A stretch of 64,000 bases of DNA from Opisthocomus hoazin (lineage: Eukaryota > Chordata > Aves > Opisthocomiformes > Opisthocomidae): contig NC_134415.1 of assembly GCF_030867145.1 (NCBI RefSeq), positions 68,353,300 through 68,417,299 on the forward strand, in the 5' to 3' direction. Under the pieces are notes generated by a model. The model searched no databases. It was not told where the DNA came from and was given only the letters and a program-made list of their open reading frames with translations. Positions 1 to 12,500 of this stretch are shown piece after piece. The translations under genes were made by a program, and so were the position numbers. Position 1 is the stretch's first letter; each line of letters begins with the position of its first letter.

Positions 1-3000
1 AAACCTCAGTATCAGAAAAAAACATTTGTCACCAATTCAACTGCTTTATCCTTGGCTCCTTGTCTTTCAGGTCAAAGAACCATAATGTCTTCTGAAGAAA
101 ACAGTTACAACTACAAAATGGCTTTGCCTATCACATCATGCATTACTTTCACTGATGCAGGTTATTGTCTTTTGACTAACTAGTAATTAATGTCAAGGAG
201 CATGAGTTATTTGCATTACATGACAGACTTTAAGCATCTGCTGTGGTCTGTCATGTCAGCTTCAGCCACCTCCAGGAATCTTTTTTCAGTAGTCAAGAAG
301 AAAAAATAGTAAACCACAAAAAACAGAACTCCCGTAATCCCCAGTACACTGAGCTTTAGTTCCCAAAACCCCAGTGATTTATACAAGTCTCATTGCTGTT
401 TTCATCCCATTGCAGGATAAATCATATTGTTATACCTTTTAATACATTTTTATAGTAAAATTCTGTGATTCTGTATAGCAAAGCTATTTAAATTCCACAG
501 GTGTCTGCAAGCAGGTGGAGGGACCATCTTTTTGCAGGAAAATCTGCCTTCCAGAATCTGCCTGTCAGATGAGTACAAAACCTCAAGAAAATAAATGTCC
601 TTCAAGCTTAAATTTTCCTTTGATTGAGAATACTAAGTAACCAAAATGTTATCTGGCAGTTTATTTAAGAACTGTAACCATGTATTATTCACAATATCCA
701 TGATTTTGATATCACATGCAGGTGCATTAGTACTGCATGGGCTTGATCAGCCATCCAAGTTTCAAAACTTTGAAATCACACAAAACCAGCAAAACTCTAG
801 CCTGTGTCATCTATTTTACTGTGTAAGTCCTGTTTAGCTACCTAATGTCAATAAGTGCCCCACCTTACAAATTGTGTAAATCACTACACAGACTTTACCC
901 ACAATATAAATAACCTAGGAGGCAACAAAAATTCTGCATAAATTGCAGGTTTCTGTAATTCCCAAGTATTGTAGTCAAAGCTTACAGTTAAAGGCATTAG
1001 CTCTGTCCTTCTGTCCTTCCACTGCTGTTACAATCTATAAAGCTTTTTTCACTTGATTAGTACACGTCATTATAAAAAAACTGTGATGTCAGCTTGCTGT
1101 GTAAGGTAAGTCAGTGAGTGAGGTCTTACACTTAGAACCTTTCACCGTTGTGTCTCTGAGAGCATTACAGAGGAAATGTATTCCTTCCTGTTCTTTCTGC
1201 AGAAAACATACCTCACTCTAATAGTCTGCTGTGAACTATATCCTCCAATACTTCAGTCTTGGTCGTTTGCTGCTTCCCACAGTGTTGCATAAATCACTAT
1301 AAGAAACTCCCATGAATATGTACTTCTGTTGAATTAGATGTTACATTGAGCAAGAACTTTCTTTATACACTTCTTTTCCAACTGAGAATTTGGTTTTCAA
1401 CGAAGGAAAAAGTCTGAAAAGTTACCAGCTTTTTTTGAGCTTTTTGCTGCTGGTGCTGAAATATTAAAAAGACCCCAGCTCTGACGGGACTTTAATTTCT
1501 TCAGAGCCAAATCAGAAAAAAACCTGCCCACAATTAACTGGTTTTCATTAGAGTAATGCACTTTCATAGTAAATTTTCAAATCTGTTTAACATCTTTTCA
1601 GCGACATGGACAGTGGGACTGAGTGCACCCTCAGCAAGTTTGCCAATAACACCAAGCTGTGTGGTGTGGTTGACACGCTGGAGGGAAGGGATGCCATTCA
1701 GAGGGACCTTGACAGGCTGGAGAGGTGGGCCTGCGTGAACTGCATGAAGTTCAACAAGGTCAAGTGCAAGGTCCTGCATGTGGGTCGAGGCAATCCCAAA
1801 CGCAAGTACAGGCTGGGCAGAGATTGGCTCAAGACCAGCTCTGAGGAGAAGGACTTGGGAGTACTGGTGGATGAAAAGCTCAACATGAGCCAGCAATGTG
1901 CGCTTGCAGCCCGGAAAGCCAACCGTATCCTGGGCTGCATCAAGAGAAGCATGACCAGCAGGTCGAGTGAGGTGATTCTGCCCCTTTACTCCACTCCTGT
2001 GAGACTCCACTTGGAGTCCTGCATCCAGCTCTGGAGCCCCCAACATAAGAAGGACATGGATGTGTTGGAGCAGGTCCAGAGGAGGGCCACAAAGATGATT
2101 CGAAGGCTGGAGCACCTCTCCTGTGAGGACAGGCTGAGGGAGTTAGGGCTGTTCAGCCTGGAGAAGAGAAGGCTCCGGGGTGGCCTTACAGCATCCTTCC
2201 AGTACCTGAAGGGGCCCTACAGGAAGGATGGAGAGGGACTTTTAACAAAGGTCTGTAGTGATAGGACAAGGGGGAATGGCTGTAAACTAAAAGAGGGCAG
2301 ATTTAGATTAGATATTAGGAAGAAATTATTCACCATGAGGGTGGTGAAACACTGGCACAGGTTGCCCAGAGAAGCTGTGGCTGCCCCCTCCCTGGAAATG
2401 TTCAAGGCCAGGTTGGATGGAGCTCTGAGCAGCCTGGTCTAGTGGAAGATGTCCCTGCTCACGGCAAGGGATTTGGAACCAGATGATCTTTAAGGTCCCT
2501 TCCAACCCTTACCATTCTATGATTCTAAATACGATGAATTAAAAATAATCTTTGTTGAAATGGACATTTGTTTCACTAGACTTCAAGCCTTCTTAGGGTT
2601 GGATTTGTAATCCTTCACTCAGATTGTGAAAAATCAGTAGAAAATATGGAATAAAACTTTCTGAATTACTAACATCCTAGCAGCATATATTTGATTCAAA
2701 TAATTTCCCCATATTTGTACTGATAAAATAAGAAATCATGTAGACATCAATAACAATTCTCTTCAGACAGAAAAATCAGCGTGAAAGTTATTTCCTGAGG
2801 GCAACTTAGAAAAAGGGTCAAATTATATGAGGAATTAAGGCTATTAATTTGCATTAGTTTACTGACCCTGAAAACGCAAACAATTTATTCCAAAACCACA
2901 CACCCTTGGAACTCTCAGAGTTTCATTCAGCTATGATTACATTTTTCTGAAATTACATTGTGTAATAGAGAGCAAATAAACAGAATATACAGAAGTATGC

Positions 3001-3427
3001 ATTAGTACAAATCATCTTGCAGAGTTGTACAAAAGTTTGTTAACAGGAAAGAGACTGTGACATTCATAGGAAAGCTTAAAAGCTTCTAGTTTTGGAAATC
3101 ACAGCTTGCTTTTCTCCTCAGGAATTGACAGGCAAGTTGGAGCTCTATCTTGAGAGCTTATCCCTTTTACAGAACAGTCTTAATGAAACCAGCTTAGCAG
3201 CAGCTCTATCCTTCTGTGTCGTTTGTGTCCCTAACAGATGGCCATTCCCACTTTTTTAAACAATATTTTAAGATAATTGAAACTTAAAAGATATCAAAGA
3301 CACTTCTTTTTCAGATGTGAGGGCCTTAGGATTTACTAGTCCTTAACCAGGATTCCTGATAAATAAACCACATTTTCAATTTGCTATATTACATGTTTAA
3401 GAATAGTACAGATATTTGATAACTTAC
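1..3427. other. ENPP3 intron 20 (partial)
   Basis: AT-rich intron sequence containing one CR1 copy (1603-2526). I searched for the next ENPP3 exon (the segment following the YTV.. region) on the minus strand and did not see it. The remaining C-terminal exons are presumably left of the window. Confidence 0.6.
1603..2526 (+). mobile_element. CR1 LINE, 5'-truncated, open RT tail
   Basis: Begins inside ORF2 near the catalytic motif and runs to the 3' end (ccttccaaccc...attctatgattct). The frame 1606-2442 is open for 278 codons with CR1 landmarks [53 protein letters not shown] and LDIRKKLF. The catalytic F-A-D-D is changed to F-A-N-N, so it could not be active even apart from the truncation. Lies in ENPP3 intron 20, opposite to the gene. 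Confidence 0.93.
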
Positions 3428-3582
3428 AGGATTATTCACAGTGTATGCAGTCCACAGTGGCATCCAGATATCATAGCTGTATCCACTCACATACTGATGA
3501 TGCGAAAGGAGGCAGTATTCATTGTTTTTCTGCAGAACTTTGGGTCTCCCATATGGCAAATGATGTGAGTTTGCCTCCGTTA
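3428..3582 (-). CDS. ENPP3: ENPP3 exon 20, start of the nuclease-like domain (residues 610-661)
   Basis: 155 bp, phase 1 in and 0 out. Encodes [20 protein letters not shown], then [19 protein letters not shown]. This opens the inactive nuclease-like domain. No further ENPP3 exon was recognised from 3427 to position 1. Confidence 0.94.
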
Positions 3583-6500
3583 CTGGAATTTAAGCAATAA
3601 TTATTGATTCATTCTTCTATAATATTTTGGATGGCACAAAGGTTTCAGAGACGTAAATTAAAAATGTAAATTAAAACATTAACAAATATAAATAAAACCA
3701 ACAGTAAACACAGATGTGTTTCTTCAAGCTCTTAGCTTCTGAGTGGAATAAAAAAATGTAGAAAATAGTTTTCATGTTCTGTTTAACACACAGAAGTCAA
3801 TGTAATATATTAGACTTGCAAATTGTTGTTTCTTTGCAATTTCATACCAATATAAATCTTTTGAACTTGTCTTGCCAGTGAAGTGAATTTACATCTTATT
3901 TGACTAGGAAGAATGACAATGCTAGCTACAATTTCTGGAAACCCCACAAAAAAGTACCAAGAAATATCTATGGGAATTTTTGATCAGAGAAAGGCAAAAT
4001 TATGACCACAAAGTGGGGAACAAGAATTATGGCATATAGCCTGGAAGTGCCCAGACTTTCTTCAAAGACCACTGAAACCTGTGTGGTTTTTTCCAAGTTT
4101 TTAATGGGATTCAGATCTGGTTCCTATGCATAAATGTTGCTACAACAGTATCGATTAGCATTTTTTAAAGAAATGCAAAGAAAAAGAAAAAAAATTATGC
4201 TTCTGACTTGGCTTTCCTACTTTACTTTAAATTGTAATTAACATTGCAAAAACTCCCACTGAAACCAATAATACAAAATCTAAATGACGCAATGATTTTA
4301 AAACATTGCTGTCCTTTTTATTTCTTGCTACTTACTTTCTTCTGCAGTAAGATTTAATCTCTCATTTAGTACTGAAGCGTTTGATACCTGTAAAATAGAA
4401 GGGAATCATTCAGAATGAATCCATAGTTTAGAAAACCAAAGAAAACAGAACACAGTTGACAAATATGATTAAAAGATCCCAGAAGCCCCTACTTACATGC
4501 GTGCATGTGCATCCTAGTTCATCTTTGGGAATCAGACTGGAAACTGGACATGAAGAAGGAGCTGAGTCTTCTTTTGCATGTGAAGGATTGTAAAAAGGGG
4601 TTTTTAAGAGGTGATTCAGGCTGCCATGTGTTCCATTGTTTGCTGCTGGTGTAATACGCAGCAAATCTGTTGAAACATTTGAAATTTGTAAACATATTTA
4701 AAAGCCATTTTAACACTAAAATGGCATTTTTAAAAGTCATTGTCTTTCCAATTCTATGCCTTGCCTATGAATTCACTCTAAATATAGAAGAAATAGCTTA
4801 TTCAGTTATCTAAACTATTACGGTAACTCCTACCATCAACTTGCAGTTTTCTAGATATGAAGGTTCATTGCTATCTTCCACTGTATCAATATTTGGTAAT
4901 TATGTATTTTAGTACTGTCGATATAGTTTTATACATTGCCATAACATTCATAAGAATAGATCATTTAACAAAGATTTAATGTGATTGCAAATGCATCACA
5001 CTGTGAAGCGTACTAGCCTATTGCACTTTTGCTTGATGCCTTAATCTATATTTTCCAGGGCACATACTTCCTCCTTGATTGCTGCCAGGACTGTAATGGT
5101 CCATCTGAAGTTATGAGCAAGAGCAATAACTGTCTACAAGATTCTTATCGCAAAACTATTCGACAGGCACCATTTCAATAGCAAGCCCATGCGGCAGAAG
5201 AGCCTCTCCCTGATTCTTTAGTGGAATCCTCCTGCAAGCAGAAACAACATTCAAAGCAGAACAATTTCTGGCAGTTAATTTTTAGCACTGTACAGAAGGC
5301 AAAAGAGCATGGCTTCAGTGTTTTGTGTGACAAACCTAGCTTCTGAATGAATTCACTGAATATTTAGTTACTCTTCTGTTAGCTTCTACAACACTGGTAT
5401 TTAAAAACACAGTTGCTTTTTCATCTAAAGTACTGGATTGTTTCTACTCACCACACATAAGGTTGTAAACCTCGATGTTTTCAAAAGCATCCACTTCTGT
5501 TTCCTCTTTAAAGCTTGGGCCATATGCTAAGAATATAGCCTAGATTGTAATAAAACAAAAGTTGTTATCTAAAGGAATCCAAATACAAAAAGAATTCAGT
5601 TGCATTTTACGGAAACAGGAACACTGGAACAAAATACTGTCTTTTCACAGTCATAAAAGTTAAAATACAGGATTGTTCTGGTAAAGAAGGCAAATTTTGC
5701 CTACTGCATATAATTTGAAGACAAATGCAAAACATAAATTAATTTCTCAGGGTACTTTATATAATGAAACTGAGAGGGTGTTGTTCTTTAATATTTTGAT
5801 GCCTACTTACAAAAATTATTGTTTGCTATGTTTCAAATTCACACCTTTTTACGTTTTCGTTGCAACAGCCAGCAACAATGTCATTTCAACAAACGCAGAG
5901 TTATGACGCTCACAGATGCTACCTAAAGGCTAATATTGAGCCAGAAATATAAGCACTGGTGGGCCTGGGGTTTGTTTGTTTGTTTTAATGCATGTTGCAT
6001 TCTCAAAAGTCTTTGGGTCAATTAAGAGCCTATAGCCATGGCTAAAGCAAGGAGCAGGGAACTGAGGAGACCCACCCCAAGCTCAGCAGAGACCTGTATC
6101 AGTACCACTGATGGTACAATGTAGTGATGGGTGGATCTTGCTGGGGTCTGCAAACAATGTAGCAGAACACGGATACTACTTACAGTCTCACATTAGTTTC
6201 TACTATTTTGTAAGCCTCCTGAGCTGTCTGCCGTAAGATACAGGAGACATGACTAAACAGGACAATTATATGTCCTAAAATACTACTCTTATGTTCCTAT
6301 AATAGAAAATGAATTTTTAATTTATTTTAAAAATACAACATTAAGACATTTTGCTCCTTTATAAAGAAAAAAATTTGTTCGGTCATTGTGCCACCAGCAT
6401 AATGTTATCTATGATTAAGGTTTCCATGTTAACCAGAATTTACCTTTTCTTTCCATACAAACATTCAGCACCATTCTGATCAGTATATTGACATATGGTT

Positions 6501-9500
6501 TTAATATAGATGTGAAAATCTGGAAGAATCTGATTCTTAGGCACAGAATATGGGACTAGTAGTCTTATGCTTGACCTTACTGAAAGGTTCACACCACAGA
6601 AAATACATGAAAAGCCAAAAGCTCAAGACCTCAAAATATTTTCACTGGTTACCAAAAGTGAAAATGAGATGAAACTGCAATACAGCTATATAACATACAG
6701 GATATTAATGACTTTTTTGCTTTGATGGTATGATTCTGTCTTGCAAGATAAGCAGAGACAATAAGATTTAGTTTACTTGAGCACGCAGTCTTTCAGTTTC
6801 TCAACTGAACTCCCAGAGCCTGTGGAGATTTTTCAGTCCTTCCTTCAGTAGAAGAACGAAATAATGAAATAATTCAGTGTCCCATAGCTGAACATGATAT
6901 GCCTGGTTTACTGTAGTGTATCTGGCTCCATGGAGTTAAGGTGAGCCCAGACGAGTTTTACTATAGGATCCCAGGGAAGTAGGCCTCGTACACATCGATG
7001 AAAGGCAATACGAATATGTGGACCTAGTATGTGTTCACAGTTTACATGTCTGGGTAACATGTAAACAGAAGAAAAAACACACTGCAAAAATTATCATATA
7101 TTCTGTATGAGTGAGGATGAAGAGTTAGAATGTACCCTCAGCAAGTTTGCTGACGACACCAAACTGGGAGGTGTGGTAGATACACCAGCAGGCTGTGCTG
7201 CCGTTCAGCATGACCTGGACAGGCTGGAAAGTTGGGCAGAGAGGAACCTGATGAGATTCAACAAAGGCAAATGCAGGGTCCTGCACCTGGGGAGGAACAA
7301 CCCCATGCATCAGTACAGGCTTGGGACTGACCTGCTGGAGAGCAGCTCTGTGGAGAGGGACCTGGGTGTCCTGGTGGACGACAGGTTAACCATGAGCCAG
7401 CAGTGTGCCCTGGCTGCCAAGAAGGCCAATGGCATTCTGGGGTGCATCAAGAGGAGCGTGGCCAGCAGGTCGAGGGAGGTTCTCCTTCCCCTCTACACTG
7501 CCCTGGTGAGGCCTCATCTGGAGTACTCTGTCCAGTTCTGGGCTCCCCACTTCAAGAAAGGTGAAGAGCTACTGGAGAGAGTCCAGCAGAGGGCTACAAG
7601 GATGGTGAGGGGACTGGAACATCTCTCCTACGAGGGGAGGCTAAGGGAGCTGGGCTTGTTCAGCCTGAAGAAGAGAAGGCTGCGAGGGGAATCACAGAAT
7701 CACAGAATAGTAGGGGTTGGAAGGGACCTCTGTGGGTCATCTAGTCCAACCCTCCTGCCGAAGCAGGGTCCCCTACAGTAGGTTGTAGAGGACCCTGTCC
7801 AGGCGGTTCTTGAATATCTCCAGAGAAGGAGACTCCACAACCTCCCTGGGCAGCCTGTTCCAGTGCTCCGTCACCCTCAGAGGGAAGAAGTTCTTCCTCA
7901 TGTTCAGACAGAACTTCCTGTGCTTCAGTTTGTGCCCATTGCCCCTTGTCCTGTCGCTGGTCACCACTGAAAAGAGCTTGGCCCCATCCTCCTGACACCC
8001 ACCCTTCAGATATTTGTAAGCATTTATTAGGTCCACCCTGCTTCGGCAGGAGGGTTGGACTAGATGACCCACAGAGGTCCCTTCCAACCCCTACCATTCT
8101 GTGATTCTGTGATTCTATTCTGGTGGCTCACCTAGCACATCGTGGTTGTCTGTATGAGCAGGTGGAAGACTTGAACAGAAATCATCTTACCTCCATACTT
8201 TGAAATTCGTTGTTATAGCCATGGTTACCCCCATCACAATATGTGTAACTCGAGTCCCTAAGGAGAAACCATCATATAGTGTAAATAAATATGGCACAAA
8301 TACAGCCAGTTAATAACAGTCTTCCTGAATCACTGGAGTCTCGATCACGTCTTAAGAACTGACTCTGGCATAATGTTGCAGTACTTTTTGCTCATTCAGT
8401 GTTCACTTTTACAAAGATCTCTTTCCCCTGTAACAGAGATTGCTATGGACAGAAATAAATTATCCTAGGTAGCTACTGAGTGCACAGTGAATCAGTGTTT
8501 TCAGAACAGATTGAAAAAACGGCTGTTTTTGAACTGAACCTAGTTACAAGTTTCAGAACAAGTGTAATCTCCGTAGGAAGAATTCTTCAGTTGTATTTGG
8601 TGGTATCTGCGTTTAATAGAAAACTTCTAATGGGAGAGCTCTGCTGTTAGAGAACTCTGCTGTGGAACAATATAAATAAGACTGCAAATGATTTTGCCTT
8701 GCAAGACAGTGCATTTTCACCACGTATTCTAAACGGTGAAGGAGAGCTGTGGATGTGTGTGTGTGGGTTACAGAATTAATAACATGTCAGAATAGTCTGA
8801 CTTACAATGACTAACACTTGTTTTCATTACCCGTTGCTGAGATACATGGAAAGATAAAGAGACAGTCATCCCATCCAATGTACAGTTGTCAAGCATATGT
8901 ATCCCGTTTCCAGAGGCACAAGAACATTTGAGCACAGTAAAAAAAAGGGTGAATATGAGATTTTGCAGTGGTCATTTCTTTTCACATGTCCAGGACAATT
9001 ATTTGGTTTCTGCAAAACAAACAACCTAGTCATATACTGATTGGGCACTTTCTACTATTTGAATAGTCTTGAAATTCTGCGCTGGCTCATGCTTCTCCTG
9101 CAGCAACACTGTAGCTCAGTAAATACAGTATTGCTACTAACAACCACAGGCTTTGTACTGAGTTTTCAAAGCCTCAGGACGAAGGGTTGTCTAAACTGCT
9201 CTTGGTTTGCTCAGAGCTATTTTTTTATTCTTTAGATTAAAAGGTGGTTATGTCTAATTTATTATTTTACCAGCTTATCTTTGCATTGCAAAGCCATAGT
9301 TTTTATACAGATCGCAGTAACAATTAGTTATTCTGTGTGGAATGGAGACCCCAAGCCCAGAAACAACTCATGGTCATTTAAAGCAATGCAGATCTGGAAC
9401 TGAGCAAAACCAGACTTCGAGGTAAGAAAGAGCATAAAGAATAAGTACCTAAGACATGTAGAATGCACCACATCTAGTGAACCGAGATGTAATGTTAACT

Positions 9501-12500
9501 TGCAGGCCAGTGAAGAATGAGCAAGCGTAATGTTGGCATACACACAGGAAGGACCCCATTCAGATCACAGAGTGAGGAAAAAGAAACATCAACATCATAT
9601 TTCTCCTGATGAAGGACTCATAATGCTGATTACCAGCCGTATCCACACATACACCAGGCTGAAGCCATCAACCTTAGGACCCAGAAGGGCAGTGGAGGGG
9701 TGACTGTAACACCAGGAAAAGGGTTAGATACTAGGAAGGCTTTGTGTAACAATTTTAACTACGTTATTTTGGAGGCTTTTTTGTGTAGTAGTATTCATTT
9801 CTTTATTTTCTTTATCATTCCTTTTTTTCTGTAAAAATTTTATCTGGAGTAATGATGGTTCTTTTATTAGACTGTTAAGACTTGAATCATACTTATCCTT
9901 CATTCTTGGCTTTATATATAAGGCATGTTTCGTTTTTACACATAGTAAGATTTTAAATGGAGCAAACATGGAAATGTAACAAATCTAAAGCAAAACAGGA
10001 AATGGCACATCTGTGAAGGAAATTAAAGGGATGAGGATGAGATGAAGAAGGTAACAGTCACAAAAACTGTGTTACCTCACAGCCAGCCACTGTCGATCCA
10101 CCAGAAGATGAACTTTATCAATACGAAGGTTGTTAGCATAGTGGAATCGTTTCGGCAAGTCAGGCGTCAGATAAGGCTTGAAGTGCTGAGGGGATCTCTT
10201 GCACTGTGCAAAAGGAAAGAGCCCAGTCATGAGTTTTGCTCAGTATCAAAAATAAACCCATCATTGAAAATTAACACAAACATCTTAGTGACAGGCATGT
10301 AAGCACAAAGCACATTATTCACAGATAGCTTCTCAGATAACCTGCAGGTGTCATTTTTGGCCCAAGAAGCAATGGAAGGAAAAACAGCTTTTTTGTGGAA
10401 CTGTTTGAAAATATACTGATATAATATGTATAGCAAGTTCACAAATACTGTGGTAAAAGTAATTCTAAGGTTGAAAGACATTTAGTAGTAATATTTAGTC
10501 TGTATGTCCATACTAATGTCACGGGCATCTAGTATGTTAAGATTACACTCTCCAAGAGAAAGTTCCCTGGCAGTTTATTTCTGCCATCTTCTATTACATT
10601 ACCATTCAATAAATAACAAAGAAACCCAAATATACATAACATAGCACAGTCTAGAGTTTTAGCTGCAAGACTGAACATGTGGTCTCATGCCATGTAAATA
10701 TCCAGTGCTCAGCTGTTGGCTAAAGATCTTACATCCACATTTAATGTGTTAATATAACTGTTGTGTTAGCAGGCATGCCATGAATGAGTTTGGCATTGAG
10801 AGCCTAATGACAACCATACAACATACTGCAAACATTTAGCTAGATATGGCCATCAGGAGCCATTCTAGCTGGCTGCCAGTGTCATGGCAATGTTTCAGAA
10901 GCGCTGCTCTTGATCAGGAATCCAGCACTGGGACAGCACAGAACATCTAATATAGTGAAGGAAGAGCTGCTAGGAAGCTGGGTAATCCAGAGAAGTGGAC
11001 CTGTTTTACCACACAGGCAGTACAAACTATGGCATGCTTGGAGTCTGATCTGACATCTTCACCTCTAAGTACTAAAATTGTATACTCTGCACAGAATGAC
11101 AGAGTAAGTGTGCTGGGCTGTCATGAAAGCAGCACAGTGGAATCCAGCAACATGGAAAATAAGGATTCAGTGGGTTTGCTAGCCCAGGAGAGTAGAACAT
11201 TCTAAAAAGGATAGTCTAATTAAAGGGAAAAAATAAAAGAAATCAATGTATGACTTTGTATCTATTGATTAGAAATGAATATACAACACACAACTCCCTT
11301 CTCTGCCCAAAACTCTCATTCTAAGGACTTCATAGGGACAAAACGCACAAACTCTACCTATTTACAAACAGAAAAGGAGAGAGTTAGTGTCCTGATACCA
11401 TGATATTCCTGTAAGGCAAAGATGTCACATCTCTAACTATTAGCAGCTGCAGTTTCAGCTGGGGTTGAAAACATGCCAGTTGTGCCATTTCCCTCACACT
11501 AATGCTCACAAGTGATGTGCTCCACATCATACAATTGGGTAGGGGATGTGACACTGAAAAGGCTCCTTCTTCTGTTCCAAACAATTGATATCCTACTCCC
11601 ATGTCTGCTTTGGATGCTGAGGAATAAAGGACATGTTCTTAGGTATTCAGAATCAATAAAAAATTGAACAGGAATGTTCACTGACCTTTAGACTTCAGTG
11701 GCAGGCAAAGGCTACATGTAATATTGCACAACTGAGTTGTTCAACGGGTTACAGGAAGACCTCTAGTGGTGATTTACTAGAAATATACTCAGCTGAGTCA
11801 GTCCAGATTTTTTCCAAGCTGAGAACATTTATTCTAAAAGTATCAGAACATCTGTCTACTGCTTGGACTAGGACTAGTCACAGAATAGAAAACAAACTGG
11901 CAATGAAGGAAAGAAGGAAAAATTATGACAATATGTGAAGAGCAAGCAGTTTAAATGCTTAACTCACTGTAAATTATAAATGTAAAGAAATACAAAAAGA
12001 CAACTATCCTACAAACATTTTAGTTTGTCCACCACATTCATCCCACATGTATTAATGAATATCTTAAACACTAAAAAAAAAGAAAGGCAGCGAATTATCT
12101 ACCTAAAAAAGTATAAGAAGAAACTTGCACTGTCAGGAGAAACTTGCACTGTCACATCTTATCACCTCTCAATAAAAGAAATAGGCTTGGTCTTCCTTTG
12201 TTTGGCGCTCTGTTCTGCACTCCTTTGTTTGCACCCTTCAGAGTTCAGCTGTCACAGAGTGTACCCACAACAAGCAATGGTCTACATGGGAGACACAGAC
12301 AAGCTTGGAGCCGCCCTGAAGTGCTGTGTCCATGCAGTATAGCAGAGACCCAAGTAGAACCATCAGTATGAGGCCCAGGGGTAGTGCAGCACACCTAAAT
12401 GCACTGCAAGTACTTAAGTAAAATGCCATAAAAGATCCTAGAAGAGCCATGATGTCTCATGCCAAAGGTCCGTCTTACCTAGTATTCTGTTTCCAATCAT

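Noticed and set aside
1606..2442. 278-codon frame as a host gene
   Set aside because: It is the CR1 reverse-transcriptase tail, ending in the CR1 3' terminus.
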